Source: Rubellimicrobium arenae
GTDB lineage: Bacteria; Pseudomonadota; Alphaproteobacteria; Rhodobacterales; Rhodobacteraceae
NCBI RefSeq assembly: GCF_017916295.1
Contig: NZ_JAFMSS010000003.1
Location: 1 to 64,000 of the forward strand
Direction: 5' to 3'
DNA: 64,000 nucleotides
The position numbers were made by a program, and so were the translations under genes. Below, in pieces: positions 41,381 to 49,346 of the stretch; the first letter of the stretch is position 1, and every line of letters begins with the position of its first letter. The notes beneath the pieces were generated by a model. The model searched no databases. It was not told the DNA's origin and saw only the letters and a list, made by a program, of their open reading frames with translations.

Positions 41381-42334
41381 TCAGAACGGGCTGTCGGGGA
41401 AGTAGTAGCGTTCGGCGTTCTCGGAGGTGACCAGCTCCGAGCCGATGATGAAGCGGCCCGAAACGGGTGCATCCGAGACCAGGCCAAGCGCCGTGATCTC
41501 GATCGCGGTCGCGATCATCGAGGGCGGATAGGTGACGTTGGCCGGCACCATCGCATCCCCCTGCTGGGTCCGCTGGATCATCTCCTTCATGCCGGCGCCG
41601 CCCAGCACGAACTTGACGTCGCTCCGCCCGGCGGCCTCGATCGCGGCGAGCACGCCCACGGCCATGTCGTCGTCAGACGCCCAGACGGCGTCGATCTGCG
41701 GGTACTTCGACAGGAAGTCCTGCATCACGGTGAAGGCATCGTCACGGTTCCAGTTGCCGTGCTCCATCCCCAGCACTTCGATGTTGTGGCCTTCGATGGC
41801 CTGCTCGAAGCCTTGCACGCGTTCGTTGTCGATCGTGGTCGGGATGCCCCGCAGCGCGACGATCTTGCCGCCCTCGGGCAGCGCCGAGACCATGTACTCC
41901 CCGGACACGCGCCCGAAGCCGGGATTGTCGCCCGCCACGTACAGGTCCTCGATCCCGGGTTCGGCCAGGCCACGGTCCACCACCGTTACCCAGATCCCCT
42001 GGTCGGCCACGGATTTCACGGGCCCGGTCAGGGGCTCGGATTCAAAGGGCAGAACCACGAGGGCGTCGATCCCCCGGGTGGCGACCATGTCCTCGATGTC
42101 GCTGACCTGCTTGGCAGGGTCCGATGCCGTGGCCAGCACGAAGTCGAGCTGCGGATAGGTTTCCTCCAGCCTCTCCACGGCCTCCTGCGCGAAGTAGTTC
42201 ATGCCGCCGGCCCAGCCGTGCGTCGCCGCCGGAATGGAGACGCCGACCACCTGCGTTTCCTCGGCCTCCTGCGCGGCCAGCGGGCCGGCCAAGAGAGCCA
42301 AGGCCGAGGTGGTCATAAGTGCGAAGTGTTTCAC
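41381..42334 (-). CDS. sugar ABC transporter substrate-binding protein (ribose/RbsB-like), first copy
   Basis: A 317-residue periplasmic binding protein with signal peptide (MKHFALMTTSALALLAGPLAAQ). Ligand-binding regions are VVGVSIPAATHGWAGGMNYFAQ, LVVLPFESEPLTGPVK and VWASDDDMAVGVLAAIE. I prefer the GTG at 42334 because GGGAGGA lies at good spacing before it; a TTG one codon upstream is also possible. It follows the permease gene by about 40 bases and is paralogous to the next gene downstream. Confidence 0.9.
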   Translation of the reverse strand: MKHFALMTTSALALLAGPLAAQEAEETQVVGVSIPAATHGWAGGMNYFAQEAVERLEETYPQLDFVLATASDPAKQVSDIEDMVATRGIDALVVLPFESEPLTGPVKSVADQGIWVTVVDRGLAEPGIEDLYVAGDNPGFGRVSGEYMVSALPEGGKIVALRGIPTTIDNERVQGFEQAIEGHNIEVLGMEHGNWNRDDAFTVMQDFLSKYPQIDAVWASDDDMAVGVLAAIEAAGRSDVKFVLGGAGMKEMIQRTQQGDAMVPANVTYPPSMIATAIEITALGLVSDAPVSGRFIIGSELVTSENAERYYFPDSPF

Positions 42335-42373
42335 CAAGTTCCTCCCGTGTTGTCTTGATGTCGGTCCGGGGGT

Positions 42374-43381
42374 TCAGCCCTCGGGCCGGCTTTCGCGCTG
42401 CAGGATCACAGCGAGAACGATGATGACCCCCTGGATCGCGCCGTTCAGGTACGGGCTCACCCAGTCGGTCAGGTTCAGGATGTTGCCGATGAGGCTGAGG
42501 ATCAGGACGCCGACCACCGTGCCCCAGACCCGCCCGAAGCCGCCCTTCAGCATCGTGCCGCCGATGATCACCGCGGCGATGGCCTCGAGTTCCCAGAGCA
42601 CGCCGGTCGCGGCGGAGGCCGAGCCCAGGCGCGGCACGTACATGATGGTCGCCACCCCGACGAGGATCCCCAGCCCCACATAGGTCAGGAGCCGCACCCG
42701 GTTCACGTCCACCGACGAATAGCGCGCCACCTGGTCATTCGAGCCGATCGCCGCGCAGTAGCGTCCGAAGGCGGTCTTCCGCATCACGATCTCCCCCAGG
42801 ATGGCGACCAGGAGGAAGGTCAGGATCGGCCAGCTGATCCCGAAGAGCCCGCCGTAGTAGACCGGCTCGTAGGCCTCGCGCAGTCCGAAATCGAGGCTGA
42901 GCGTCCCGCCGTCGGCCAGCCATGTGACCAGGCTCCGGTAGATCCCCATAGTGCCGAGGGTCACGATGAAGGCCTCGATGCGCATTCGCGTGATCAGGAC
43001 GCCGTTGATGAGCCCGGCGAACAGGCCCGCGACCAGCGCCACCACCATCCCGACCAGGATCACGGATATGCCCGCCCCCATGGATGGCACCAGAAGGTTC
43101 ATCACGAGGATCATCAGCCCGGCGATGAAAGCCGCCATGGAGCCCACCGACAGGTCGAGCCCGCCGGCCGTGATGACGAAGGTCATGCCGACCGCGATGA
43201 TGCCGATGAAGGCCGAGCGCGCCAGGACGTTCGTGACGTTGGCGTAGCTCAGGAAGTTCGAGTTCATCAGGGCGCCGGCCACGATCAGCACGACCAGCGC
43301 CACGATCGGCCCCAGCACGTGAAGATTGATGCCGTGCCCTGGCCGGGCCTGCTGGCTGGCCCGTGTCGCCTGCGTGGTCAT
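42374..43381 (-). CDS. sugar ABC transporter permease (RbsC-like)
   Basis: A 335-residue inner-membrane permease (BPD_transp_2 family) with about nine to ten helices. ITAGGLDLSVGSMAAFIAGLMI and the coupling loop AIGSNDQVARYSSVDV near residue 225 are typical of ribose/xylose-type systems. VLWELEAIAAVIIGGTMLKGGFG is the conserved C-terminal segment. Its ATG overlaps the ATPase stop (ATGA). Confidence 0.92.
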   Translation of the reverse strand: MTTQATRASQQARPGHGINLHVLGPIVALVVLIVAGALMNSNFLSYANVTNVLARSAFIGIIAVGMTFVITAGGLDLSVGSMAAFIAGLMILVMNLLVPSMGAGISVILVGMVVALVAGLFAGLINGVLITRMRIEAFIVTLGTMGIYRSLVTWLADGGTLSLDFGLREAYEPVYYGGLFGISWPILTFLLVAILGEIVMRKTAFGRYCAAIGSNDQVARYSSVDVNRVRLLTYVGLGILVGVATIMYVPRLGSASAATGVLWELEAIAAVIIGGTMLKGGFGRVWGTVVGVLILSLIGNILNLTDWVSPYLNGAIQGVIIVLAVILQRESRPEG

Positions 43382-44886
43382 GCTGCCTCTCCTTCCGTCC
43401 GCGCATCAAGCCCCATGGCGAGGCGGACTATGGCGTCTTCTGTTTTTGCTGGCCCTTCCACGGCGCCCATGAGGCGGCCCTGCCGCATCACGAGGACACG
43501 GTCCGACAGGCCGATGACCTCGGGCAGTTCGGACGAGATGACGATGATGGACACGCCCTGCCCCGAGAGCCGATGGATGAAGTCGTAGATCTGCTGCTTG
43601 GTGCCGATGTCGATGCCGCGCGTGGGCTCGTCGATGATCACGATCCGGGGGTCGGCCTGCATGATCTTTGCGATGAGCAGCTTCTGCTGGTTGCCGCCCG
43701 ACAGGTTGCGGACGCGCACGGCGCGCGAGGGCGCGCGGATGTCGAAGTCGCGCACGGCCCGGTCGAGGGCCGCGTCCTCGGCCGTCCGGTCGAGGAAGGG
43801 CTGCGCGAACCTGGGCAGGCTTTGAAGGGTCAGGTTCTCGCGCATGCCCATGTTGAGCACGAGCCCGCGTCCCTTGCGGTCCTCCGTGAGATACACCAGG
43901 CCCAGCGCCTGCGCCTCGCGCGGGCTGCGGATCACCACGGGACGGCCCTCGATCTCCACCTGCCCGACATGGCGGCGCAGGCCGACGAGCCCTTCCATGG
44001 TCTCGGTCCGGCCCGAGCCCACGAGGCCCGCCATCCCCAGGATCTCGCCGCGGCGCAGGTCGAAGGAGATGTCCTCCGCATGGCCGGGCACGGTCAGGCC
44101 GCGCACCCGCAGGGCCACGTCCCCACCCAGCGGCGTCGTGCGCCGCGGGAACAGGTCGGACATCTCGCGCCCCACCATGGCGTTGGCCATGGCATCCTCG
44201 GTCATCTCCGAGGTCGGCGCCGTCAGCACGACGCGTCCGTCCCGCATCACCGTCACCCGGTCCGAGATCCGCTTGACCTCGTCGAGCTTGTGGGACGTGA
44301 ACAGGATCGCCACGCCCTCGGACCGCAGACGGTCGACCTGCTCGAAGAGCACCTCGGCCTCGCGGTTGGTGAGCACGGCGGTCGGCTCGTCCATGATGAG
44401 GACGCGCGCATTGCGGCCCAATGCCTTGGCGATCTCGACCATCTGCTTGTCGGGATTCGAGATGTCGCGCACCCGGGCATCCGGATGCACGCGGCATTGC
44501 AGCCGGTCGAGAAGCGTCGCCGTCTGCGCGCGCATCGCCCGCTTGTCGAGGAACAAGCCGCGCCGCAGCTCGCGTCCGAGAAAGATGTTCTGCTCGACCG
44601 AGAGCTGCTCGGCCAGGTTGAACTCCTGGTGGATCAGCACGACGCCCTGCGCCTCGGCGTTCTGGCTGCCCCCGAACGCGACGGGCCGCTGGTCGAGACG
44701 CACCTCCCCTGTCGTCGGCGCGAGGTAGCCGGACATGATCTTCATGGTCGTGGACTTGCCCGCGCCATTCTCGCCGATCAGGGCGTGAACCTCGCCGGGG
44801 CGGAGGTCGATCGAAACATCGAACAGGATCTGGATGGGACCGAAGCTACGGTTCACCCCGTTCAGCGACAGGATGGGAGCCGTCAC
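43378..44886 (-). CDS. sugar ABC transporter ATP-binding protein (RbsA-like, two NBDs)
   Basis: A 502-residue double ATPase. NBD1 has GENGAGKST, a ribose-type signature region (ISNPDKQMVEIAKAL) and VLIMDEPTAVLT. NBD2 has the degenerate Walker A GLVGSGRTE, signature LSGGNQQKLLIAK and VIIDEPTRGIDIGTK. It starts with GTG at 44886, and the preceding 24-codon open frame (44883-44957) ends across this start (GTGA). The gene begins a four-gene operon: ATPase, permease and two binding proteins. Regulation is probably from the promoter at 44984-45012. No dehydrogenase or kinase accompanies it, so the sugar is unknown. Confidence 0.92.
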   Translation of the reverse strand: MTAPILSLNGVNRSFGPIQILFDVSIDLRPGEVHALIGENGAGKSTTMKIMSGYLAPTTGEVRLDQRPVAFGGSQNAEAQGVVLIHQEFNLAEQLSVEQNIFLGRELRRGLFLDKRAMRAQTATLLDRLQCRVHPDARVRDISNPDKQMVEIAKALGRNARVLIMDEPTAVLTNREAEVLFEQVDRLRSEGVAILFTSHKLDEVKRISDRVTVMRDGRVVLTAPTSEMTEDAMANAMVGREMSDLFPRRTTPLGGDVALRVRGLTVPGHAEDISFDLRRGEILGMAGLVGSGRTETMEGLVGLRRHVGQVEIEGRPVVIRSPREAQALGLVYLTEDRKGRGLVLNMGMRENLTLQSLPRFAQPFLDRTAEDAALDRAVRDFDIRAPSRAVRVRNLSGGNQQKLLIAKIMQADPRIVIIDEPTRGIDIGTKQQIYDFIHRLSGQGVSIIVISSELPEVIGLSDRVLVMRQGRLMGAVEGPAKTEDAIVRLAMGLDARTEGEAA

Positions 44887-44957
44887 GGCACGGCTCGCTG
44901 GCCTGAGGCCCCCGGGCGCGCGGCCCTGACCCCGGTTCGAGCAGTCTTGGCCACCAT
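44883..44957 (-). CDS. 24-residue upstream open frame with strong Shine-Dalgarno, coupled to RbsA-like gene
   Basis: An ATG at 44957 preceded by GGAGGAGAGAC opens a frame of 24 codons (MVAKTARTGVRAARPGASGQ...) whose TGA overlaps the GTG start of the ATPase gene. The ATPase GTG has no good Shine-Dalgarno of its own. Ribosomes may therefore load here and restart at the GTG. The peptide is basic and not recognisable. It is either a translation-coupling leader or chance. Confidence 0.45.
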   Translation of the reverse strand: MVAKTARTGVRAARPGASGQRAVP

Positions 44958-44983
44958 GGCGTCTCTCCTCCCGTTTTCATCGG

Positions 44984-45012
44984 ACTATGGTTACCGCCCA
45001 TGGACCGGTCAA
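44984..45012 (-). promoter_or_regulatory. candidate sigma-70 promoter of the first sugar ABC operon
   Basis: On the minus strand TTGACC (45012-45007) is followed after 17 bases by CATAGT (44989-44984). The -35 matches five of six and the -10 four of six consensus positions. It lies about 30 bases before the small upstream frame and about 100 bases before the ATPase start. Confidence 0.5.
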
Positions 45013-45178
45013 CAAGTACCGAGTTCGCTCGCGGCGCGGGTTCAGCGCCGCAGGTTTCGTCTGCATGGACGCGCAAGGGCGCCCCCGTCCAGCGACAGAG
45101 ATCGCGGGCCTGCACCGGCCGCGGGCGCGCCATTCCAAAGTGGCTTGCACGGCTCCCGTTCCGCTGGTCACTCCGCGA

Positions 45179-45898
45179 TCAGGCGGAGGGCACCTTGGCG
45201 GTCGAGCCACCCTTCCTGGCACCGTTCCGGGTTCGCTTGACCGGAGAGCGGGGCCTGGTTGACGCCGGCCGTTTCGGCACATCCGTCAGAACCTTGACTG
45301 GTTTGTTGTTCGAAGTCGGCTTCGACTTGGGCGCGGATCGGACCTTCACAGGGCTCACCACCTCGACGGGCCCGAGCTCGGGAGGGCCATCGTCCCGGGG
45401 TCGGACCATACGCTCGAAGACGAGACCGAAGATCCCTCCTCCCAGGAGGGCACCACCGTAGACGCCGAAGCCCAGCGAGGGCGTACCATAGAGCGGCTCC
45501 GAGCGAAACAGGTCGGCCACCAGCAGAACCTGGAGCGTCGTCAGGCATCCGGCGCCGATCGCGATCGGCGTGGTCAATCGCCCCATCCACCTGTTCGCAG
45601 CCCAGACGGTCCACAGGAAGGGGGCCACATGGCTGGGCAGGGCCAGTGCGATCAGCCCAAGAAGCGCAGGCAGGAACGCCTCCATCGCAACGTCGATCAG
45701 CCCTCCGTTCGGAGGACGGATGGCCGCCCTGACGACCAGCAGAGCCCCAAGGCCAGCCGCGCAACCTGCCCCAACGCCAGCGGCATAGCCCAGGATCAGC
45801 GTGGGCACGCGGCGGATCAGTCGACCCACGTGGCCGGCCTGTCCTGTCCCGAGGTGCATCATGCGGCGCAGGTCCCATCGGCTGTGAAACTCAAGCAT
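45179..45898 (-). CDS. hypothetical membrane protein with basic C-terminal tail
   Basis: A 239-residue protein I do not recognise. It has about four hydrophobic segments (LILGYAAGVGAGCAAGLGALLVV, ALLGLIALALPSHVAPFLWTVWA, PIAIGAGCLTTLQVLLVADLF and GGALLGGGIFGLVF, each shown in part). A 60-residue tail rich in Lys, Arg, Ser and Pro (VKVRSAPKSKPTSNNKPVKV...) follows and is probably cytoplasmic and able to bind nucleic acid or acidic lipids. I chose the ATG at 45898; the frame extends to a TTG at 45940. It is upstream of the sugar operon on the same strand but separated by its own gap and promoter. Confidence 0.7.
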   Translation of the reverse strand: MLEFHSRWDLRRMMHLGTGQAGHVGRLIRRVPTLILGYAAGVGAGCAAGLGALLVVRAAIRPPNGGLIDVAMEAFLPALLGLIALALPSHVAPFLWTVWAANRWMGRLTTPIAIGAGCLTTLQVLLVADLFRSEPLYGTPSLGFGVYGGALLGGGIFGLVFERMVRPRDDGPPELGPVEVVSPVKVRSAPKSKPTSNNKPVKVLTDVPKRPASTRPRSPVKRTRNGARKGGSTAKVPSA

Positions 45899-45940
45899 AC
45901 CCCGACCGGCCCCCCTCAGGAATGTCCGACGCGACGCCAA

Positions 45941-46130
45941 CCGGGAGTGCCGACGGATGCCGACCCTGCATCTGAGATCCAGTGCATCGAGTTCAGTTCA
46001 GGGCAAGCCGGCCAGCACGGCCGGTCACCCGATTCCAGACTGAGGAATTTCGCGCCAAACCCGCCCAGAGACACGGCACCCGGTCGCCCTCCGTTGCGCT
46101 GGACGCATGTCGGATCTGCGGTGACGTTCA
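45941..46130. other. intergenic stretch upstream of the sRNA
   Basis: About 190 bases with no supported gene. The open frames on both strands have low-quality Pro/Arg-rich translations. In Rhodobacter the related CCUCCUCCC sRNAs follow a DUF1127 gene; no such gene is visible here. Confidence 0.4.
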
Positions 46131-46159
46131 TTGTGCATCTGCAGCATTAGCGCTAACTT
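46131..46159 (+). promoter_or_regulatory. candidate promoter of the anti-Shine-Dalgarno sRNA
   Basis: TTGTGC (46131-46136), 17-base spacer, TAACTT (46154-46159). The match to the sigma-70 consensus is moderate. It would start transcription near 46166, just before the first hairpin of the sRNA. I do not see a clear RpoH or RpoE type box. Confidence 0.4.
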
Positions 46160-46165
46160 GGACCT

Positions 46166-46299
46166 CAATGGCGACGGACCATCCTCCTCCCGGTTCGTCG
46201 CACACTGTATCGGAACGATCGTCCTCTCCTCCTCCCTGGACGATCATCTGCCGACCCAGGCGGCGCTCCTCCTCCCGGAGCTGCCGCCTTTTCTTTTTT
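46166..46299 (+). ncRNA. small RNA with three CCUCCUCCC anti-Shine-Dalgarno hairpin loops (CcsR/cuckoo-like)
   Basis: Three consecutive hairpins each present the anti-Shine-Dalgarno sequence in the loop. Hairpin 1: 46172-46180 pairs with 46192-46200 (9 pairs, one G-U), loop ATCCTCCTCCC. Hairpin 2: 46217-46224 pairs with 46238-46245 (8 perfect pairs), loop TCTCCTCCTCCCT. Hairpin 3: 46259-46269 pairs with 46277-46288 (11 pairs, one bulge), loop TCCTCCC, followed by the T-tract 46289-46299. This is a strong intrinsic terminator. The stems are unrelated in sequence while the loops are the same, which indicates selection on the loops. The design is that of the CCUCCUCCC-motif sRNAs of alphaproteobacteria (CcsR in Rhodobacter, cuckoo RNAs). 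The 5' end is inferred. Confidence 0.85.
46259..46299 (+). terminator. intrinsic terminator of the sRNA
   Basis: GGCGGC-GCTCC / GGAGC-U-GCCGCC stem (11 pairs, one bulged base), 7-nt loop, then TTTTCTTTTTT. It is the strongest Rho-independent terminator seen in the window. Confidence 0.9.
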
Positions 46300-46815
46300 C
46301 AGCTCCGATGGCCGCCTCGGGTTGCTGCATCCAAGCGAGGTCCAGAGCCGGTCATGCCCGACGCCCTCGCCGCAGACGGCCTGAGAGCCTGCGCCCGGAG
46401 GCGGTCTCTCAGGTTTCCGGGTCCGTGTTCATCAGGGGGTCTCTGAGGGTCCAGCGACCTCGCTTATCGCGGGATCCGCAGGCAAGGTCGGCCATTCTCT
46501 GCTCCATGAGGATGACAGGCACCGCCAGGGCCGGGTCAGGGACGCACCCCATGGTCTCAGCGTCCAGACCGGGGGGCCTGGGGACTCCGGACCCCGTCCG
46601 GGCCGGGCCCGAGCGGCGGAGATGGCCTAGACTGAGGACCGGGCCGCCCGCCAAGAGCCGTCTTGGCACGCGTTCCGGTCTGGGCCGGATCCGGCACATC
46701 CCGCCCCCATGCGGCCAATCCGCATCAGAGCGGAGGCCTGCCGGCCGAAGTCGGCCGCGACCTGATCGCCTCGCCATCCGGCGGCACCTGGCCGTGGCGA
46801 CCATCCGCCGGGCGC
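46300..46815. other. intergenic stretch without recognised features
   Basis: About 515 bases between the sRNA terminator and the end of the isomerase gene. Open frames exist on both strands (for example a minus-strand frame at 46409-46804), but their Arg/Pro/Gly-rich translations and lack of ribosome binding sites argue against coding. I see no RNA or repeat here. Confidence 0.45.
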
Positions 46816-47628
46816 TCAGGCCGAAGCGAGTGCCGGACCTGGGGCGGTTGCGGGCAGCGTGAAGGTGGCGCCGAAGGCCTCAAGCGCAGCCTCGGGTGCG
46901 CCCGAGGCGTAGGCTTCAAGGCAGACGGGTCCGCCGTAGCCCATCACAGAGAGACCCCGCGCAACATTGAGGTAGTTGATCTCGCCGGTCCCGGGCTCCA
47001 TCCGGCCCGGCACATCGGCCACCTGCACCTCGCCGATCCAGGGCTGGCACCGACGGCACCACTCGATCAGGTTCCCCTCTCCGATCTGGACATGGTAAAG
47101 GTCGAGGTTGAGCCGCAGACCCGGGTGGTCAATGGACGACACCAGCGCGAGCGTGTCCTCGATGCGGGCAAACGGCACCCCGGGATGGTCGACGGGCAGG
47201 TTCAGGTTCTCGAGCATGAAAGTCACCCCTTCGGCCTCGGCGAGGTCGGCAATGCGGGCGAGGGTGTTCCGGGCCCGGAGCCACATGGTCCCCGTTGCGA
47301 CCTCGCACGGCGTGACGGGCTTGCCGCCTTCCCCGAGGCCGGTGCCGTGCAGGTTCAGCCGGGCGACATTCAGCCGCTTGCCTACCTCGATGGCCTGCCG
47401 GGCTGTGGCCAGAAGCTCCTCGGCCCCGGCTTCGTCGGACAGGCGGCCACGAAGGTAGCCGGTCATTGAGGAGAACGTGGCGCCTGACCGTTCGAGCGCG
47501 GCGAGATCGTGACCCGTCCAGCTCCATATGCCGCACTGGAAACCCATCTCGGTCAGCCGCCGAAGCCGCCAGTCCATCGGCCGTTCCGGCCAGAGCATCT
47601 CGGCACATACAGCCAGGGGAAACGTCAT
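46816..47628 (-). CDS. sugar isomerase/epimerase, hydroxypyruvate isomerase-like TIM barrel
   Basis: A 270-residue AP-endonuclease-2-type TIM barrel. It contains LAVCAEMLWPERPMDWRLRRL at the start, MLENLNLPVDHPGVPF (metal-binding Glu in LEN), LNLDLYHVQIGEGNLIEWC (Asp/His) and GEVQVADVPGRMEPGTGEINY, the Hyi/OtnI pattern. C-terminal LEAY supplies the second catalytic Glu. It likely isomerises a keto-/hydroxy-sugar acid or an inositol-derived ketose. It is the last gene of the moc-like cluster, 122 bases beyond the open frame of the broken ferredoxin gene. Confidence 0.85.
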   Translation of the reverse strand: MTFPLAVCAEMLWPERPMDWRLRRLTEMGFQCGIWSWTGHDLAALERSGATFSSMTGYLRGRLSDEAGAEELLATARQAIEVGKRLNVARLNLHGTGLGEGGKPVTPCEVATGTMWLRARNTLARIADLAEAEGVTFMLENLNLPVDHPGVPFARIEDTLALVSSIDHPGLRLNLDLYHVQIGEGNLIEWCRRCQPWIGEVQVADVPGRMEPGTGEINYLNVARGLSVMGYGGPVCLEAYASGAPEAALEAFGATFTLPATAPGPALASA

Positions 47629-47915
47629 CTCATCGGTCCTTTCCTAAACCTGTCGGCGATGCGCCGCGATGCCGGCCAGCCTGACGCCCTGGGGAAGCCC
47701 GCCAGGCGCGACGAACAGCCGACCGGATCGGGTCCTTTTCCACCTGCGGCCGTGAACATCCCATACCGCTTTGCCGGAGGAGCCACCGCGTTACGTTGCA
47801 CCTCGAGACTTGGGCGACCAAGACCGAGTGGCCTGATGATGCGGGGGCTTTCCGTTCCCGAACGGCCTCATCCGATCGCAGGGCCGGGTGGTCCTGCGGA
47901 ACGCTGGCATCCCTG

Positions 47916-48150
47916 TCAGGCCATCCCGACCAGCACCCGTCCCGCCTTCCCCCGCACGGGACAGATGGTGAGGTTCACGCAGACGAGGGCGCGCTTGGCC
48001 AGTGCAGAAGAACTCGCCGTCCGGGCTGTGGTAGATGGCGTAGGTCCGCCCGCCGTGGTCCCAGCTCATCACGTCCCGCTCGTCGAGCTCGTCCACCGCG
48101 CAGGCGTCCACCCATTTCGTCGGCGCAACCGTTCGGGCGGCCTGGGTCAT
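47916..48150 (-). pseudogene. MocE-type Rieske ferredoxin, inactivated by internal deletion and frameshift
   Basis: The frame from 48150 encodes a normal start of a MocE-family ferredoxin (residues 1-50, DVMSWDHGGRTYAIYHSPDGEFFCT). At about 48000 it then jumps into a different frame. The sequence in the shifted frame, AKRALVCVNLTICPV..GRVLVGMA followed by TGA at 47918-47916, matches the normal C-terminus of the family. The middle of about 40 residues with both Rieske ligand pairs (C-x-H and C-x2-H) is absent. The original frame continues as meaningless sequence to 47791. The result is a cluster-less, truncated product. This gene would have supplied electrons to the MocD-like oxygenase encoded just upstream (48288-49346). 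An assembly error would also need to explain a loss of about 100 bases. Confidence 0.75.
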
Positions 48151-48202
48151 GGCGCTTTCTCCTGTCGGGATCGGGGGATGGGGGGCCGGACCCTGTCAAG
48201 GC

Positions 48203-48270
48203 CCGGCCCTGGAGGGCCGGACAGGAGCTCCGGCCTGATAGGGGCGGCTTTGGGAGAGAGAAGCCGCCCC
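48203..48270. repeat. two strong intercistronic hairpins between MocD-like and MocE-like genes
   Basis: CCGGCCCT/AGGGCCGG (48203-48210 and 48213-48220) and GGGGCGGCTT/AAGCCGCCCC (48241-48250 and 48261-48270) are perfect inverted repeats. The first has an outer stem CCTGTC/GACAGG. They lie just after the oxygenase stop on the minus strand. No U-run follows, so they more likely protect or separate the upstream mRNA than terminate it. Confidence 0.5.
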
Positions 48271-48287
48271 GCCATTCTCGCAGGCGG

Positions 48288-49346
48288 CTACTCGGCCGCG
48301 TGCAGGCCCGCCGAGGCGGCGTCCGGCAACCGGCGCTCGACGAAGTAGTGGGGCTCGCGGATCTGGCGCCACAAGGCAGGAAGGATCTCCCGCCAGGCGG
48401 CCAGGAGCGAGGGATAGGGCGGAGGACAGTCGGCCCTCATCGCCTCATGAAGCCGGGGCAGCGCGTGATAGGGCACCATCGGGAACATGTGATGCTCCAG
48501 GTGGTAGTTCATGTTCCAGTAGATGAAGCGGAACACGGGATTCATGTAGACGGTCCGGCAGTTCAGACGGTGATCCAGCACATCCTCGGCCAGCCCCGCG
48601 TGCTGGGTGTAGCCGAAGAGGACCGTGTCCACCCAGGCGCCCACGAAGGTCGGCAGGCCCACGAAGAACAGCGGAAGCCAGCTCTGCTGCCAGACCGCCA
48701 GACCGATCACGCCCGCCAGGATCCCCGCCTGGATCCGGGCTTCCAGGAAGCACTTCCAGCGTTCGGATTCAGGAACGAAGTCCTTCTCGTCCCCGTTCAT
48801 CGCGCCGAAGGTGAAGCGCGCCATGCGCCAGAGCTGGTTGGACGCGTCCTGCAGGTACAGGACGTTCAGGATCATGTTCAGAAAGCTGGGCGGGCGTGTC
48901 ACCGCGATCTCGGGGTCCCGGCCCACGATGATCGTGTCGGTATGGTGGCGGGCATGGCTCCAGCGCCAGAGGCTGCCGTTCCGGAACACCATGAAGGATG
49001 CGAGATGATAGACCGCATCGTTCATCCAGCGGGTGCGAAAGGCCGTCCCGTGGCCGCACTCGTGCCAGCGCGAGTCGCCACAGGAGCCGTAGAACACCGC
49101 ATAGGCGTAGAAGACCGGGACGAACCACCAGCTTCCCCATGTCTGGAGCATGAGCCAGCCCAGGACGCCCAGCACCGCGAACCAGATCAGCGTATCGCGG
49201 ATCGCGGGACCGTCGCGGCGCTGCATGAGGTCTTTCATGATCTTGCGCGGGATCGGCGAGGCGTACCACTGCCCGCTGGAAAGGCCGGCTTCGACCTTCC
49301 GCCGGCTTTCGGGTCCGCTCAGGGAATAATCCTTCCAGCTGGTCAT
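48288..49346 (-). CDS. membrane fatty-acid desaturase/hydroxylase-family oxygenase, MocD-like
   Basis: A 352-residue integral membrane di-iron enzyme. The histidine clusters are HECGHG, HARHH and HLEHH (in NYHLEHHMFPMVPYHALP), at the usual spacing around four to five hydrophobic segments. This family includes MocD, which with ferredoxin MocE and a reductase is required for rhizopine (3-O-methyl-scyllo-inosamine) breakdown, presumably O-demethylation. Its ATG overlaps the stop of the upstream isomerase gene, and the next gene is the broken MocE-type ferredoxin. The substrate is inferred from neighbours only. Confidence 0.85.
   Translation of the reverse strand: MTSWKDYSLSGPESRRKVEAGLSSGQWYASPIPRKIMKDLMQRRDGPAIRDTLIWFAVLGVLGWLMLQTWGSWWFVPVFYAYAVFYGSCGDSRWHECGHGTAFRTRWMNDAVYHLASFMVFRNGSLWRWSHARHHTDTIIVGRDPEIAVTRPPSFLNMILNVLYLQDASNQLWRMARFTFGAMNGDEKDFVPESERWKCFLEARIQAGILAGVIGLAVWQQSWLPLFFVGLPTFVGAWVDTVLFGYTQHAGLAEDVLDHRLNCRTVYMNPVFRFIYWNMNYHLEHHMFPMVPYHALPRLHEAMRADCPPPYPSLLAAWREILPALWRQIREPHYFVERRLPDAASAGLHAAE

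Noticed and set aside
41167..41430. A short plus-strand frame across the AT-rich palindrome.
   Set aside because: It overlaps the operator and the binding-protein 3' end and has no ribosome binding site.
46409..46804. A 131-codon minus-strand frame.
   Set aside because: No ribosome binding site and an Arg/Pro/Gly-rich translation without any domain.
46131..46862. A 243-codon plus-strand open frame across the sRNA.
   Set aside because: It starts inside the candidate promoter, runs through the terminator T-tract and encodes low-quality sequence; the hairpin set explains the conserved-looking part better.
47791..48150. Reading this as an intact 119-residue protein.
   Set aside because: Only residues 1-50 resemble a protein family; the family C-terminus is in another frame, so a pseudogene is the better explanation.
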